From positions 1 to 40,534 of the forward strand of contig NZ_LIPN01000132.1 in NCBI RefSeq assembly GCF_001418325.1: DNA of 40,534 nucleotides. Direction: 5' to 3'. The notes beneath the pieces were generated by a model. It did no database searches and had not been told where the DNA came from. It saw only the letters and a program-made list of their open reading frames with translations. Shown here in pieces: positions 8,330 through 15,655 of the stretch (the first letter of the stretch is position 1; each line of letters starts with the position of its first letter). Made by a program: the position numbers and the translations under genes. Origin of the DNA: Streptomyces atriruber. Lineage in GTDB: Bacteria; Actinomycetota; Actinomycetes; Streptomycetales; Streptomycetaceae.

Positions 8330-8569
8330 TCAGTCCACGCTGCGCAGCAGGCCCTCGACGTTCTGCAGGCGGTGACCGAGTTCGACGAGCTGGAGGCGGG
8401 TCGACTCCTGCTCCGACCTGGCGCGCTCGACGGCCTCTCGGTACTCGTGCATGGCTTCGGCGTACTGCCGGTCGCGCTCGCGGTTGCGCTGCGTCTGGAA
8501 GTACGCGACGGCGACGATGGCGCCGGCGAGTATCAGGAAGAAGGCGACCGGGATGATCACGTCGTCCAT
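8330..8569 (-). CDS. Small membrane-anchored coiled-coil protein
   Basis: A 79-residue protein with one N-terminal transmembrane helix (IIPVAFFLILAGAIVAVAYF, about 5-24) followed by a charged helix without Pro or Gly (about 25-75; QRNRERDRQYAEAMHEYREAVERARSEQES) that should form a coiled coil facing the cytoplasm. I recognise no named family. The ATG at 8569 overlaps the stop of the regulator gene by one base (TGATG), so the two are co-translated. The pairing of an ArsR-type regulator with a single-helix coiled-coil protein is reminiscent of small membrane partners that modulate regulators or exporters, but nothing in the sequence proves it. Confidence 0.75.
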   Translation of the reverse strand: MDDVIIPVAFFLILAGAIVAVAYFQTQRNRERDRQYAEAMHEYREAVERARSEQESTRLQLVELGHRLQNVEGLLRSVD

Positions 8570-8898
8570 CAAGACCCCTCAGGTGGTTGCTGTCCGGCCT
8601 CGTCCGACGCGTCCTCCCGGACGGCCGCGAGGATCGTGTCCACGTTCAATCGCACGTCGAACGGCGCGAGTTCGAAGTACTTGAGTGCCTTGCCGTCGTC
8701 GGAGAGCTCCAGGCGCCCGACGACCAGACCGGCCTTCTCCAGGCGTTCGAGGTGCATGTAGAGCAGGGGGCGGGAGACGCCGAGCCGCCGTGCCAGTTCG
8801 CTGACGTACAGCTGTCCCGGCGCGAGCTCGGTGATGATCCGGATCCGCTGGGCGTGGCCGACAGCGGAGAGGAAGGCGAGCAGCTCTGCGCTGTCCAT
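8569..8898 (-). CDS. ArsR-type winged-helix transcriptional regulator
   Basis: A 109-residue DNA-binding protein. The winged helix spans about 5-80: LLAFLSAVGHAQRIRIITEL, then the helix-turn-helix LYVSELARRLGVSRPLLYMHLERLEKAGLV and a wing GRLELSDDGKALKYFELA. No cysteine metal-site motif is present, so it is not a classical arsenic or cadmium sensor. The ATG at 8898 is used because GAAGGCGG lies just upstream; a GTG at 8913 is possible. It is divergent from the MMPL exporter and shares a 235-bp promoter region with two copies of a candidate operator, so it most likely represses the exporter and its own operon. Confidence 0.85.
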   Translation of the reverse strand: MDSAELLAFLSAVGHAQRIRIITELAPGQLYVSELARRLGVSRPLLYMHLERLEKAGLVVGRLELSDDGKALKYFELAPFDVRLNVDTILAAVREDASDEAGQQPPEGS

Positions 8899-8924
8899 GG
8901 TCCGCCTTCGCACTGGTCCCGAAA

Positions 8925-8965
8925 CCTGTCAGCCAAGACTTACGTATGACGGGATCCACTGTCAA
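8925..8965 (-). promoter_or_regulatory. Promoter and operator copy 1 for the ArsR-type operon
   Basis: On the minus strand a perfect -35 TTGACA (8965-8960) is followed after 17 bases by TAAGTC (8942-8937). The first copy of a 26-base direct repeat (8925-8950; CCTGTCAG then ACTTAC and ATGA) covers this -10 region, as expected for a repressor site. Confidence 0.55.
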
Positions 8966-9004
8966 TCTGTGCCGTTCCGCCGCCGCATGCGCTCTGAATG
9001 ACAG

Positions 9005-9049
9005 TTGACGGCTGCTTCCTTCACCTGTCAGTCTCCACTTACACATGAA
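9005..9049 (+). promoter_or_regulatory. Promoter region and operator copy 2 for the MMPL gene
   Basis: The second copy of the 26-base direct repeat (9024-9049) shares CCTGTCAG, ACTTAC and ATGA with the copy at 8925-8950, 99 bp away. A -35-like TTGACG is at 9005-9010, so the repeat covers the place where the -10 should be; no good -10 was found. Confidence 0.45.
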
Positions 9050-9133
9050 GCAACGAGCTATGAGCCACGGGCCGCGAGCCATGGGCTGTGAGTCGTGAGC
9101 CCACGAGCGTGGCGAGTGGCAAAGGGGACGGGG

Positions 9134-11455
9134 ATGGTCATGAGGAAGCGATCGGCCACGGTGCGCGTGGCCCGGTGGAGCGCGCTGAACCCATGGAAGG
9201 CGGTCATCGGCTGGCTGCTGTTCGTGGTGCTCTGCCTGGGGGGCGGGATCGCCGCGGGCATGAACAGCGCGACGTCGGAGGACTTCCGCGTCGGAGAGGC
9301 GGGCCGGGCCGAGGCCCTGGCGACCGACGGCGGCATCCCGCTGCGGTCCACGGAACACGTACTGATCCGTGACGCGTCGGGCTCGACGGGCAAGCCGGGC
9401 CCGCTGGACAAGGCGGCCGCCGACGCCGCGGTCAAGGACATCACCGCGCGGATGAAGGCCCTGCCCGAGGTCGCCTCGGTCAAGGCCCCGGTGTCCTCCG
9501 CCGACGGACGCGTCCTGCGGGTCCCGGTGGAGCTCACCGGAACCGAACAGGACGATCAGGAGAGAGTCCCGCCGCTCCTGGCGCAGACCGCGGAGGCCGC
9601 GAAGGCCCACCCCGGCCTCGTGATCGAGGAGACCGGCGACGCCTCCGTGAGCAAGGGCGTCGACGATCAGCGCAACGAGGACCTGAAGTTCTCCGAGGCG
9701 ATCACGCTGCCCATCACGCTGATCACCCTGGCGGTGGTCTTCGGCTCGGTCGTCATGGTCGGCGTACCGCTGCTGCTCGCCGTCACCTCGATCATGGCGA
9801 CGATGGGCCTGGCGATGGTGGCCTCCCACCTGCTGCCCGACACCGGCGTCGGAATGAGCATGATCCTGCTGATCGGCATGGCCGTCGGCGTCGACTACAC
9901 GCTCTTCTACCTCAAGCGCGAACGCGAGGAGCGGGCCCGCGCGGGCGGCCGCCTCACCTCGGAGGCGCTGGTCGAGGCCGCCGCGGCGACGGCCGGCCGC
10001 GCGATCGTGGTCTCCGGGCTCGCGGTGATCGTCTCCACCACGGCGCTCTTCCTGGCGCGTGACGTCATCTTCGACTCGCTCGCCACGGGCACGATCCTGG
10101 TCGTCGCCGTCGCCGTGGTCAGCTCGGTCACGGTGCTGCCCGCGCTCCTGGTCAAGCTCGGCCGCCGGACGGAGCGGCGGACGGCGAAGCGTGTCGCACG
10201 GGGGAAGCCCGTCCGGACGTACGGCGAGAAGAAGCCCGGCCGCGTCTGGAGCCTCCTGCTCGCCCCCGCCCGCAAGCGCCCCGCACTCACCCTCGGCCTC
10301 TCGGTCCTCGTGATGCTGGGGCTCGCGCTGCCCGCGCTGGACATGAACCTCAAGAACCCGGCGCGCGACAGCTTCTCGCGCGAGATCGCGGCGATGCGGG
10401 GGTACGACCGGCTGCTGGAGGCCTTCCCGGAGCAGCGGGTCCGGCACGTGGTCGTGGTGCGGGCCGAGGCCTCGCAGGCCGGTGACGTACGGGCGGCGCT
10501 GGGGGAGCTGGAGCGCAGGGCGTACGCGGACCCTCTCTTCACGCGCCCCGCCGACCGGGACTCCTCCGGTACTCCGCTCGTCCGCTCCTCTGAGGACCGG
10601 ACGACCACAACACTGGAACTCAACGTTCCGCACCCCACGTACTCGAAGAAGGCTGAAGACTCACTCGACCACCTCCGCCGGACCTATCTGCCCGCGACCG
10701 TCGGCAAGCTGCCCGGCGTGGAGACGGCCGTCACCGGCGAGGTCCCGCGCGGCCTCGACTACGTGGGACACCAGAACGACAAGCTGCCGCTCGTCCTCGG
10801 CTTCCTGCTCCTGATGACCTTCGTCATGACGGTCTTCGCGTTCCGCTCTGTCGTCCTCGGACTGCTCGGCGTCGTCCTCAACCTGCTCTCCGTCGGCTCC
10901 GCGCTCGGCGTGCTCGTCCTCGTCTTCCAGGGCGAGTGGGCGGAAGAGCTGCTCTCCTTCATCTCACTCGGCGGAATCTCCTCGCGCGTGCCGCTCTTCC
11001 TCTTCGTGATCCTCTTCGGGCTCTCGATGGACTACCAGGTCTTCGTGGTCAGCCGGATCCGCGAAGCCGCCCTGAACGGCGTGCCCACGCGCCGGGCGGT
11101 CATCGACGGCATCACGTCCTCCGCCAAGGTCGTCACCAGCGCGGCGATCGTCATGGTCACCGTCTTCGCGAGCTTCGTGATGCTGCACATCCTGGAGATG
11201 AAGCAGATGGGCCTCGTCCTCGCGGTGGCCGTCCTGCTCGACGCGTTCGTGATCCGCGTCATGATCCTGCCCGCCGCGCTGCTCCTGCTCGGCCGCGCCA
11301 CCTGGTGGCCGTCCGGCGCGATCCGGCGCGCGGAGGCACGGGCCGCGGCGGCGCGGGCCGACCAGGGGCACTCCGGCCACCCGGAGCCGCACGCCGCCCG
11401 TCCGGGGGCGCACCCCGCCCATCCGGAGGCGCGCAGGATCGCACAAGGCCGATAA
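9134..11455 (+). CDS. MMPL/RND-family membrane exporter
   Basis: A 773-residue MMPL transporter. It has two repeats, each with a large extracytoplasmic loop and about five or six membrane helices. The first helix is VIGWLLFVVLCLGGGIAAG, the first core contains VGVDYTLFYLKREREERA and the second LSMDYQVFVVSRIREAA. The Asp-Tyr in each core matches the proton-relay pairs of MmpL proteins. These proteins export lipids or drugs using the proton gradient. The ATG at 9134 follows AAAGGGG by about 6 bases; a GTG at 9095 is also in frame. The C-terminal 40 residues are a His/Ala/Pro-rich tail. Divergence from an ArsR-type gene suggests inducible efflux. The substrate is unknown. Confidence 0.9.
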   Translation: MVMRKRSATVRVARWSALNPWKAVIGWLLFVVLCLGGGIAAGMNSATSEDFRVGEAGRAEALATDGGIPLRSTEHVLIRDASGSTGKPGPLDKAAADAAVKDITARMKALPEVASVKAPVSSADGRVLRVPVELTGTEQDDQERVPPLLAQTAEAAKAHPGLVIEETGDASVSKGVDDQRNEDLKFSEAITLPITLITLAVVFGSVVMVGVPLLLAVTSIMATMGLAMVASHLLPDTGVGMSMILLIGMAVGVDYTLFYLKREREERARAGGRLTSEALVEAAAATAGRAIVVSGLAVIVSTTALFLARDVIFDSLATGTILVVAVAVVSSVTVLPALLVKLGRRTERRTAKRVARGKPVRTYGEKKPGRVWSLLLAPARKRPALTLGLSVLVMLGLALPALDMNLKNPARDSFSREIAAMRGYDRLLEAFPEQRVRHVVVVRAEASQAGDVRAALGELERRAYADPLFTRPADRDSSGTPLVRSSEDRTTTTLELNVPHPTYSKKAEDSLDHLRRTYLPATVGKLPGVETAVTGEVPRGLDYVGHQNDKLPLVLGFLLLMTFVMTVFAFRSVVLGLLGVVLNLLSVGSALGVLVLVFQGEWAEELLSFISLGGISSRVPLFLFVILFGLSMDYQVFVVSRIREAALNGVPTRRAVIDGITSSAKVVTSAAIVMVTVFASFVMLHILEMKQMGLVLAVAVLLDAFVIRVMILPAALLLLGRATWWPSGAIRRAEARAAAARADQGHSGHPEPHAARPGAHPAHPEARRIAQGR

Positions 11456-11502
11456 GCGGAGCAGTTGGGGGTGGTGGGTGGGCGCGCCCCCATTCGAACG
11501 CT

Positions 11503-11508
11503 TACGAT
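11503..11508 (+). promoter_or_regulatory. Candidate -10 element of a leaderless transcript (APC permease)
   Basis: TACGAT ends 7 bases before the GTG at 11516. There is no ribosome-binding sequence in between. No clear -35 was seen. Confidence 0.4.
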
Positions 11509-11515
11509 CCTCTCC

Positions 11516-13585
11516 GTGTCCAAACTGACCGACGTGCCCAAACGGATCCTCATCGGGCGCGCACTGCGCAGTGACCGGCTCGGAGAAACGCTCCTGCCGA
11601 AGCGCATCGCACTCCCCGTCTTCGCGTCCGACCCGCTCTCGTCTGTGGCGTACGCGCCGGGAGAGGTCCTTCTCGTCCTCTCCATCGCGGGTGTGTCGGC
11701 CTACCACTTCAGCCCCTGGATCGCCGTAGCGGTCGTCGTGCTGATGTTCACGGTCGTGGCGTCCTACCGCCAGAACGTGCGCGAGTACCCGAGTGGTGGT
11801 GGCGACTACGAGGTCGCCAACACCAATCTCGGCCCGAGAGCCGGCCTCACCGTCGCGAGCGCCCTGCTCGTGGACTACGTCCTGACCGTGGCCGTGTCGA
11901 TCTCCTCGGGCATCGAGAACCTCGGGTCCGCCGTGCCGTTCGTGGTCGAGCACAAGGTGCTCTGCGCGGTGGCCGTCATCGTCCTCCTCACCCTGATGAA
12001 CCTGCGGGGCGTGAAGGAGTCCGGGAAGCTCTTCGCCATCCCGACGTACGTCTTCGTGGCGGGCGTCTTCATCATGATCGCGTGGGGTGCCTTCCGGGGC
12101 ATCGTCCTCGGCGACGACATGGCGTCGCCCACCGCCGACTACGAGATCAAGCCCGAGCACCAGGGCCTGGCCGGCTTCGCGCTGATCTTCCTGCTCCTGC
12201 GGGCCTTCTCCTCGGGCTGTGCGGCGCTCACCGGCGTCGAGGCGATCAGCAACGGCGTCCCGGCGTTCCGCAAGCCGAAGTCGAAGAACGCCGCGACGAC
12301 GCTCGCGCTCATGGGCGGCCTGGCCGTCACCATGTTCTGCGGCATCATCGGCCTCGCCATGGCGACCAACGTCCACATGGCCGAGAAGCCCGCGCAGGAC
12401 CTGATCCACAACGGCGTCCCCGTCGGCAGCGACTACGTCCAGAACCCGGTGATCTCCCAGGTCGCCGAGGCGGTCTTCGGACACGGCAGCTTCCTCTTCA
12501 TGATCCTCGCGGCCGCCACCGCCCTGGTCCTCTTCCTCGCGGCCAACACCGCGTACAACGGCTTCCCGCTGCTCGGCTCGATCCTGGCCCAGGACCGCTA
12601 CCTGCCGCGCCAGCTGCACACCCGCGGCGACCGCCTCGCGTTCTCCAACGGCATCGTGCTGCTCGCGGGCGCCGCGGCCCTGCTGGTCGTGATCTACGGC
12701 GCGGACTCGACCCGCCTGATCCAGCTCTACATCGTCGGCGTCTTCGTCTCCTTCACCCTCAGCCAGATCGGCATGGTCCGGCACTGGAACCGCCACCTGG
12801 CCAAGGAGAAGGACCAGAACAAGCGCCGCCACATGATCCGCTCCCGCGCGATCAACACCTTCGGCGCGTTCTTCACGGGCCTCGTCCTGGTCGTGGTGCT
12901 GGTCACCAAGTTCACGCACGGCGCCTGGGTCGCACTCCTCGGCATGTGCATCTTCTACGTGACGATGACGGCGATCCGCCGCCACTACGACCGCGTGGCC
13001 GAGGAGATCGCCGCCCCGGAGACTCCGAACGACGACAGCGTGCGCCCCTCCCGGGTCCACTCGATCGTCCTGGTCTCCAAGATCCACCGCCCGACGCTGC
13101 GGGCCCTGGCCTACGCGAAGCTGATGCGCTCCCACACCCTGGAAGCCCTCAGCATCAACGTCGACCCGGCGGAGACCAAGGCCCTCAAGGAGGAATGGGA
13201 GCGGCGCGGCATCACGGTCCCGCTCAAGGTCCTCGACTCGCCCTACCGCGAGATCACGCGCCCGATCATCGAGTACGTCAAGAACCTGCGCCGGGAGAGC
13301 CCGCGCGACGTCGTCAGCGTGATCATCCCCGAGTACGTCGTGGGTCACTGGTACGAGCACCTGCTCCACAACCAGAGCGCCCTGCGCCTCAAGGGCCGCC
13401 TGCTCTTCACGCCGGGCGTGATGGTGACGTCCGTCCCTTACCAGCTGGACTCCTCCGAGGCCGCGAAGAAGCGGGCCCGCAGGCGTTCGGAGTGGAACGC
13501 GCCGGGTGCGGTGCGGCGGGGGCCGGTGGAGAAGCCGAGGCGTCCCAAGGAGCAGAACAAGAAGGAGCCGAGCAAGAAGGGCTGA
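11516..13585 (+). CDS. APC-superfamily permease, KimA/YdaO-like potassium importer
   Basis: A 689-residue transporter. After a short cytoplasmic N-terminus comes LPVFASDPLSSVAYAPGEVLLVL, the TM1 region typical of KimA/YdaO proteins. About 12 membrane helices run to residue 490, with SGGGDYEVANTNLGPRAGL in the TM3 region. The C-terminal domain (about 505-630, VHSIVLVSKIHRPTLRALAYAKLM and VVSVIIPEYVVGHWYEHLLHNQ) is a cytoplasmic universal-stress-like domain. Bacillus KimA is a high-affinity K+ importer inhibited by c-di-AMP through this domain. It is annotated elsewhere as an amino-acid permease; the KimA match and the trkA and kdp neighbours favour K+. The tail is Lys/Arg-rich. The GTG at 11516 gives the conserved start and looks leaderless. 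Confidence 0.8.
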   Translation: MSKLTDVPKRILIGRALRSDRLGETLLPKRIALPVFASDPLSSVAYAPGEVLLVLSIAGVSAYHFSPWIAVAVVVLMFTVVASYRQNVREYPSGGGDYEVANTNLGPRAGLTVASALLVDYVLTVAVSISSGIENLGSAVPFVVEHKVLCAVAVIVLLTLMNLRGVKESGKLFAIPTYVFVAGVFIMIAWGAFRGIVLGDDMASPTADYEIKPEHQGLAGFALIFLLLRAFSSGCAALTGVEAISNGVPAFRKPKSKNAATTLALMGGLAVTMFCGIIGLAMATNVHMAEKPAQDLIHNGVPVGSDYVQNPVISQVAEAVFGHGSFLFMILAAATALVLFLAANTAYNGFPLLGSILAQDRYLPRQLHTRGDRLAFSNGIVLLAGAAALLVVIYGADSTRLIQLYIVGVFVSFTLSQIGMVRHWNRHLAKEKDQNKRRHMIRSRAINTFGAFFTGLVLVVVLVTKFTHGAWVALLGMCIFYVTMTAIRRHYDRVAEEIAAPETPNDDSVRPSRVHSIVLVSKIHRPTLRALAYAKLMRSHTLEALSINVDPAETKALKEEWERRGITVPLKVLDSPYREITRPIIEYVKNLRRESPRDVVSVIIPEYVVGHWYEHLLHNQSALRLKGRLLFTPGVMVTSVPYQLDSSEAAKKRARRRSEWNAPGAVRRGPVEKPRRPKEQNKKEPSKKG

Positions 13586-13611
13586 CCCCGCCGGGGGCGG
13601 CTCGTGGCGAG

Positions 13612-13656
13612 CGGCCGGACGACACCCACGTAGACTGGTGGGCTGTAGTCCGGCCG
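13612..13656 (+). terminator. Long hairpin between permease and methyltransferase genes
   Basis: CGGCCGGAC (13612-13620) pairs with GTCCGGCCG (13648-13656), and inside it ACA-CCCAC (13622-13629) pairs with GTGGG-TGT across one bulge and an 8-base loop. That is about 17 bp with only single mismatches, followed by the T-rich run TTCCCCTTTTACTTTTACG. It looks like an intrinsic terminator for the permease gene. The loop contains TAGACT (13631-13636), a -10-like hexamer, so a promoter for the next gene is an alternative reading. Confidence 0.6.
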
Positions 13657-13693
13657 TTCCCCTTTTACTTTTACGTAGTGGAGTCACCCCGCC

Positions 13694-15070
13694 ATGCAGG
13701 CAGAACCGAAGAAAACGCAGGCGGGGAACTCGTCGGCGGACGCCTCCCAGGCGAGCGTCTCGCTGATCGGCCAGGAGTACGAGGTCGAGATCGGCCCCGT
13801 CGCGCACGGCGGTCACTGCATCGCCCGTACGGACGAGGGCCAAGTGCTCTTCGTACGGCACGCGCTGCCCGGCGAGAAGGTCGTCGCGCGGGTGACGGAG
13901 GGCGAGGAGGGCGCACGCTTCCTGCGGGCGGACGCGGTAAAGGTGGTCGAGGCCTCGAAGGACCGCGTCGAGGCCCCCTGCCCCTACGCGGGCCCGGGCC
14001 GCTGCGGCGGCTGCGACTGGCAGCACGCGAAGCCGGGCGCGCAGCGCCGCCTCAAGGGCGAGGTCATCGCCGAGCAGCTCCAGCGCCTCGCCGGGCTCAC
14101 CCCCGAGGAGGCGGGCTGGGACGGCACGGTCATGCCGGCGGAGGGCGACAAGCTCCCGGCCGGTGAGGTCCCGGCCTGGCGCACGCGCGTCCAGTACGCG
14201 GTCGACGCCTCGACGGGCAAGGCGGGTCTGCGCCGCCACCGCTCGCACGAGGTCGAGCCGATCGAGCACTGCATGATCGCGGCGCCCGGCGTCTCCGAGC
14301 TCGGCATCGAGGAGCGCGACTGGTCGGGCATGGCGACGGTCGAGGCGATCGCGGCGTCGGGCTCCCAGGACCGCCAGGTGATCCTCTCCCCGAAGCCCGG
14401 CGCACGCCTCCCGATCGTGGAGCTGGACAAGCCGGTGTCGGTGATGCGGGTGGGCGAGAAGGACGGCGGAACGCACCGCGTCCACGGCCGCCCCTTCGTC
14501 CGCGAACGCGCCGACGGCCGCACCTACCGCGTCGGCAGCGGCGGCTTCTGGCAGGTCCACCCGAAGGCGGCGGAGACCCTGATGCTCGCCGTCATGCAGG
14601 GCCTCACCCCGCGCAAGGGCGACACGGCCCTCGACCTCTACTGCGGCGTCGGCCTCTTCGCGGGCGCGCTGGCCGACCGCGTCGGCGAGAAGGGCGCGGT
14701 GCTCGGCATCGAGTCCGGCAAGCGCGCGGTGGAGGACGCCCGCCACAACCTGGCGTCCTTCGACCGCGTCCGCATCGAACAGGGCAAGGTCGAATCGATC
14801 CTCCCGCGCACCGGCATCACCGAGGCCGACCTGATCGTCCTGGACCCGCCGCGCGCGGGCGCGGGCAAGCAGACGGTGAAGCACCTGGTGGGCCTTGGCG
14901 CGCGGCGCATCGCGTACGTGGCGTGCGATCCGGCTGCGCTGGCGCGGGATCTCGGGTACTTCCGTGAGGGCGGGTACCGGGTGCGGACGCTTCGGGCGTT
15001 CGATCTGTTTCCTATGACGCATCATGTGGAGTGCGTGGCGATCCTTGAGCCTGCTGAGAAGGGCCGCTGA
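13694..15070 (+). CDS. TRAM-domain class I SAM-dependent RNA m5U methyltransferase (TrmA/RlmCD-like)
   Basis: A 458-residue RNA methyltransferase. An N-terminal TRAM domain (about 27-85, YEVEIGPVAHGGHCIAR) binds RNA. The cysteines of CPYAGPGRCGGC with a further Cys in EHCMIA are placed like the 4Fe-4S ligands of RlmD. The Rossmann core has LDLYCGVGLFAGALA for S-adenosylmethionine, then LDPPRAG, and the catalytic nucleophile in YVACDPAALARDL. It most probably methylates U5 in rRNA or tRNA; the exact position cannot be told. In M. tuberculosis the equivalent Rv2689c sits beside the same permease. The ATG at 13694 has a GTGGAG sequence about 10 bases upstream. Confidence 0.9.
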   Translation: MQAEPKKTQAGNSSADASQASVSLIGQEYEVEIGPVAHGGHCIARTDEGQVLFVRHALPGEKVVARVTEGEEGARFLRADAVKVVEASKDRVEAPCPYAGPGRCGGCDWQHAKPGAQRRLKGEVIAEQLQRLAGLTPEEAGWDGTVMPAEGDKLPAGEVPAWRTRVQYAVDASTGKAGLRRHRSHEVEPIEHCMIAAPGVSELGIEERDWSGMATVEAIAASGSQDRQVILSPKPGARLPIVELDKPVSVMRVGEKDGGTHRVHGRPFVRERADGRTYRVGSGGFWQVHPKAAETLMLAVMQGLTPRKGDTALDLYCGVGLFAGALADRVGEKGAVLGIESGKRAVEDARHNLASFDRVRIEQGKVESILPRTGITEADLIVLDPPRAGAGKQTVKHLVGLGARRIAYVACDPAALARDLGYFREGGYRVRTLRAFDLFPMTHHVECVAILEPAEKGR

Positions 15071-15159
15071 CCTGCCGGTGCACCTGGTGTGCACGACGCG
15101 CGCCCGAGGGGCCACGCTGTCCGATCCGGGCGGCGTGATGCCGGGATGCCGGGATGAGC

Positions 15160-15519
15160 GCGGGCGGTGTGTTGGTGAACACCCCTGTGTTGTGGGGGTA
15201 CTTGCCGGTGAAGATGGACGAACGGGAGGGGCAGCACAGCGAGTCCGTCACCGTGTGGTTGGAGAAGGACAGTCCGGCCCTCTGCATGGCCTTCACGTGC
15301 GGCATGTGGTTCACCAGGGCCGACGAGAGATCGTCGGTGAGGACCCACACGGTGTTCGGACGCCCGGACGCCCGGACGCCCGGACGACGCGCCCGCGCTC
15401 GCATCGGCCGGGCGCGCCTCACCGCCTTCGCTGTTATTGCACGCGACCGGACCGGACGCCGCGAGGGCGCCCCTGGCCAGCCACAGGGGAACTTTGCTGC
15501 GAGTGCCTGCGATGGCCAA
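15160..15519 (-). pseudogene. Sulfatase gene remnant (5' part only, frameshifted)
   Basis: A TTG at 15519 follows a strong ribosome site (AGGAGGGG, 5 bases of spacing) and opens a lipoprotein-like leader (KVPLWLARGALAASGPVAC). The frame is then lost, and in another frame RPNTVWVLTDDLSS and DSLCCPSRSSIFTGKYPHNT follow. The latter is the sulfatase signature, with the Cys that becomes formylglycine at 15236-15234. The break falls in three tandem copies of an 8-bp unit (15357-15380); with a single copy the two parts join in one frame as SSGRPNTVWVL. Similarity ends at about 15160, near VFTNTPP, so the C-terminal three quarters are gone. The intact gene would have encoded a secreted arylsulfatase or glucosamine-6-sulfatase type enzyme. 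The rest of 15071-15655 shows nothing else. Confidence 0.8.
15357..15386. repeat. 8-bp tandem repeat inside the sulfatase remnant
   Basis: Three full copies of CGGACGCC (15357-15380) are followed by a partial CGGACG. The unit is not a multiple of three, so each gain or loss shifts the frame. Two extra copies (16 bp) explain the frameshift exactly. Confidence 0.9.
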
Positions 15520-15655
15520 CGGATCCCCTCCTGGACGGCGTGACGGAACGACTCCCTGCCCTTCGACCCTGCCGGAGAAGGGTGGGAGAACGGTGCGAGC
15601 GCGGCGTGCAACGGGTGGGAAAGACACCGGAACGGCGACCGGCCGCACGTCGTAC

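Noticed and set aside
10964..15115. 1383-codon open frame on the minus strand
   Set aside because: It lies antisense to the MMPL, permease and methyltransferase genes and reads as low-complexity Arg/Asp/Gly/Val sequence. Such shadows are normal in very high-GC coding DNA.
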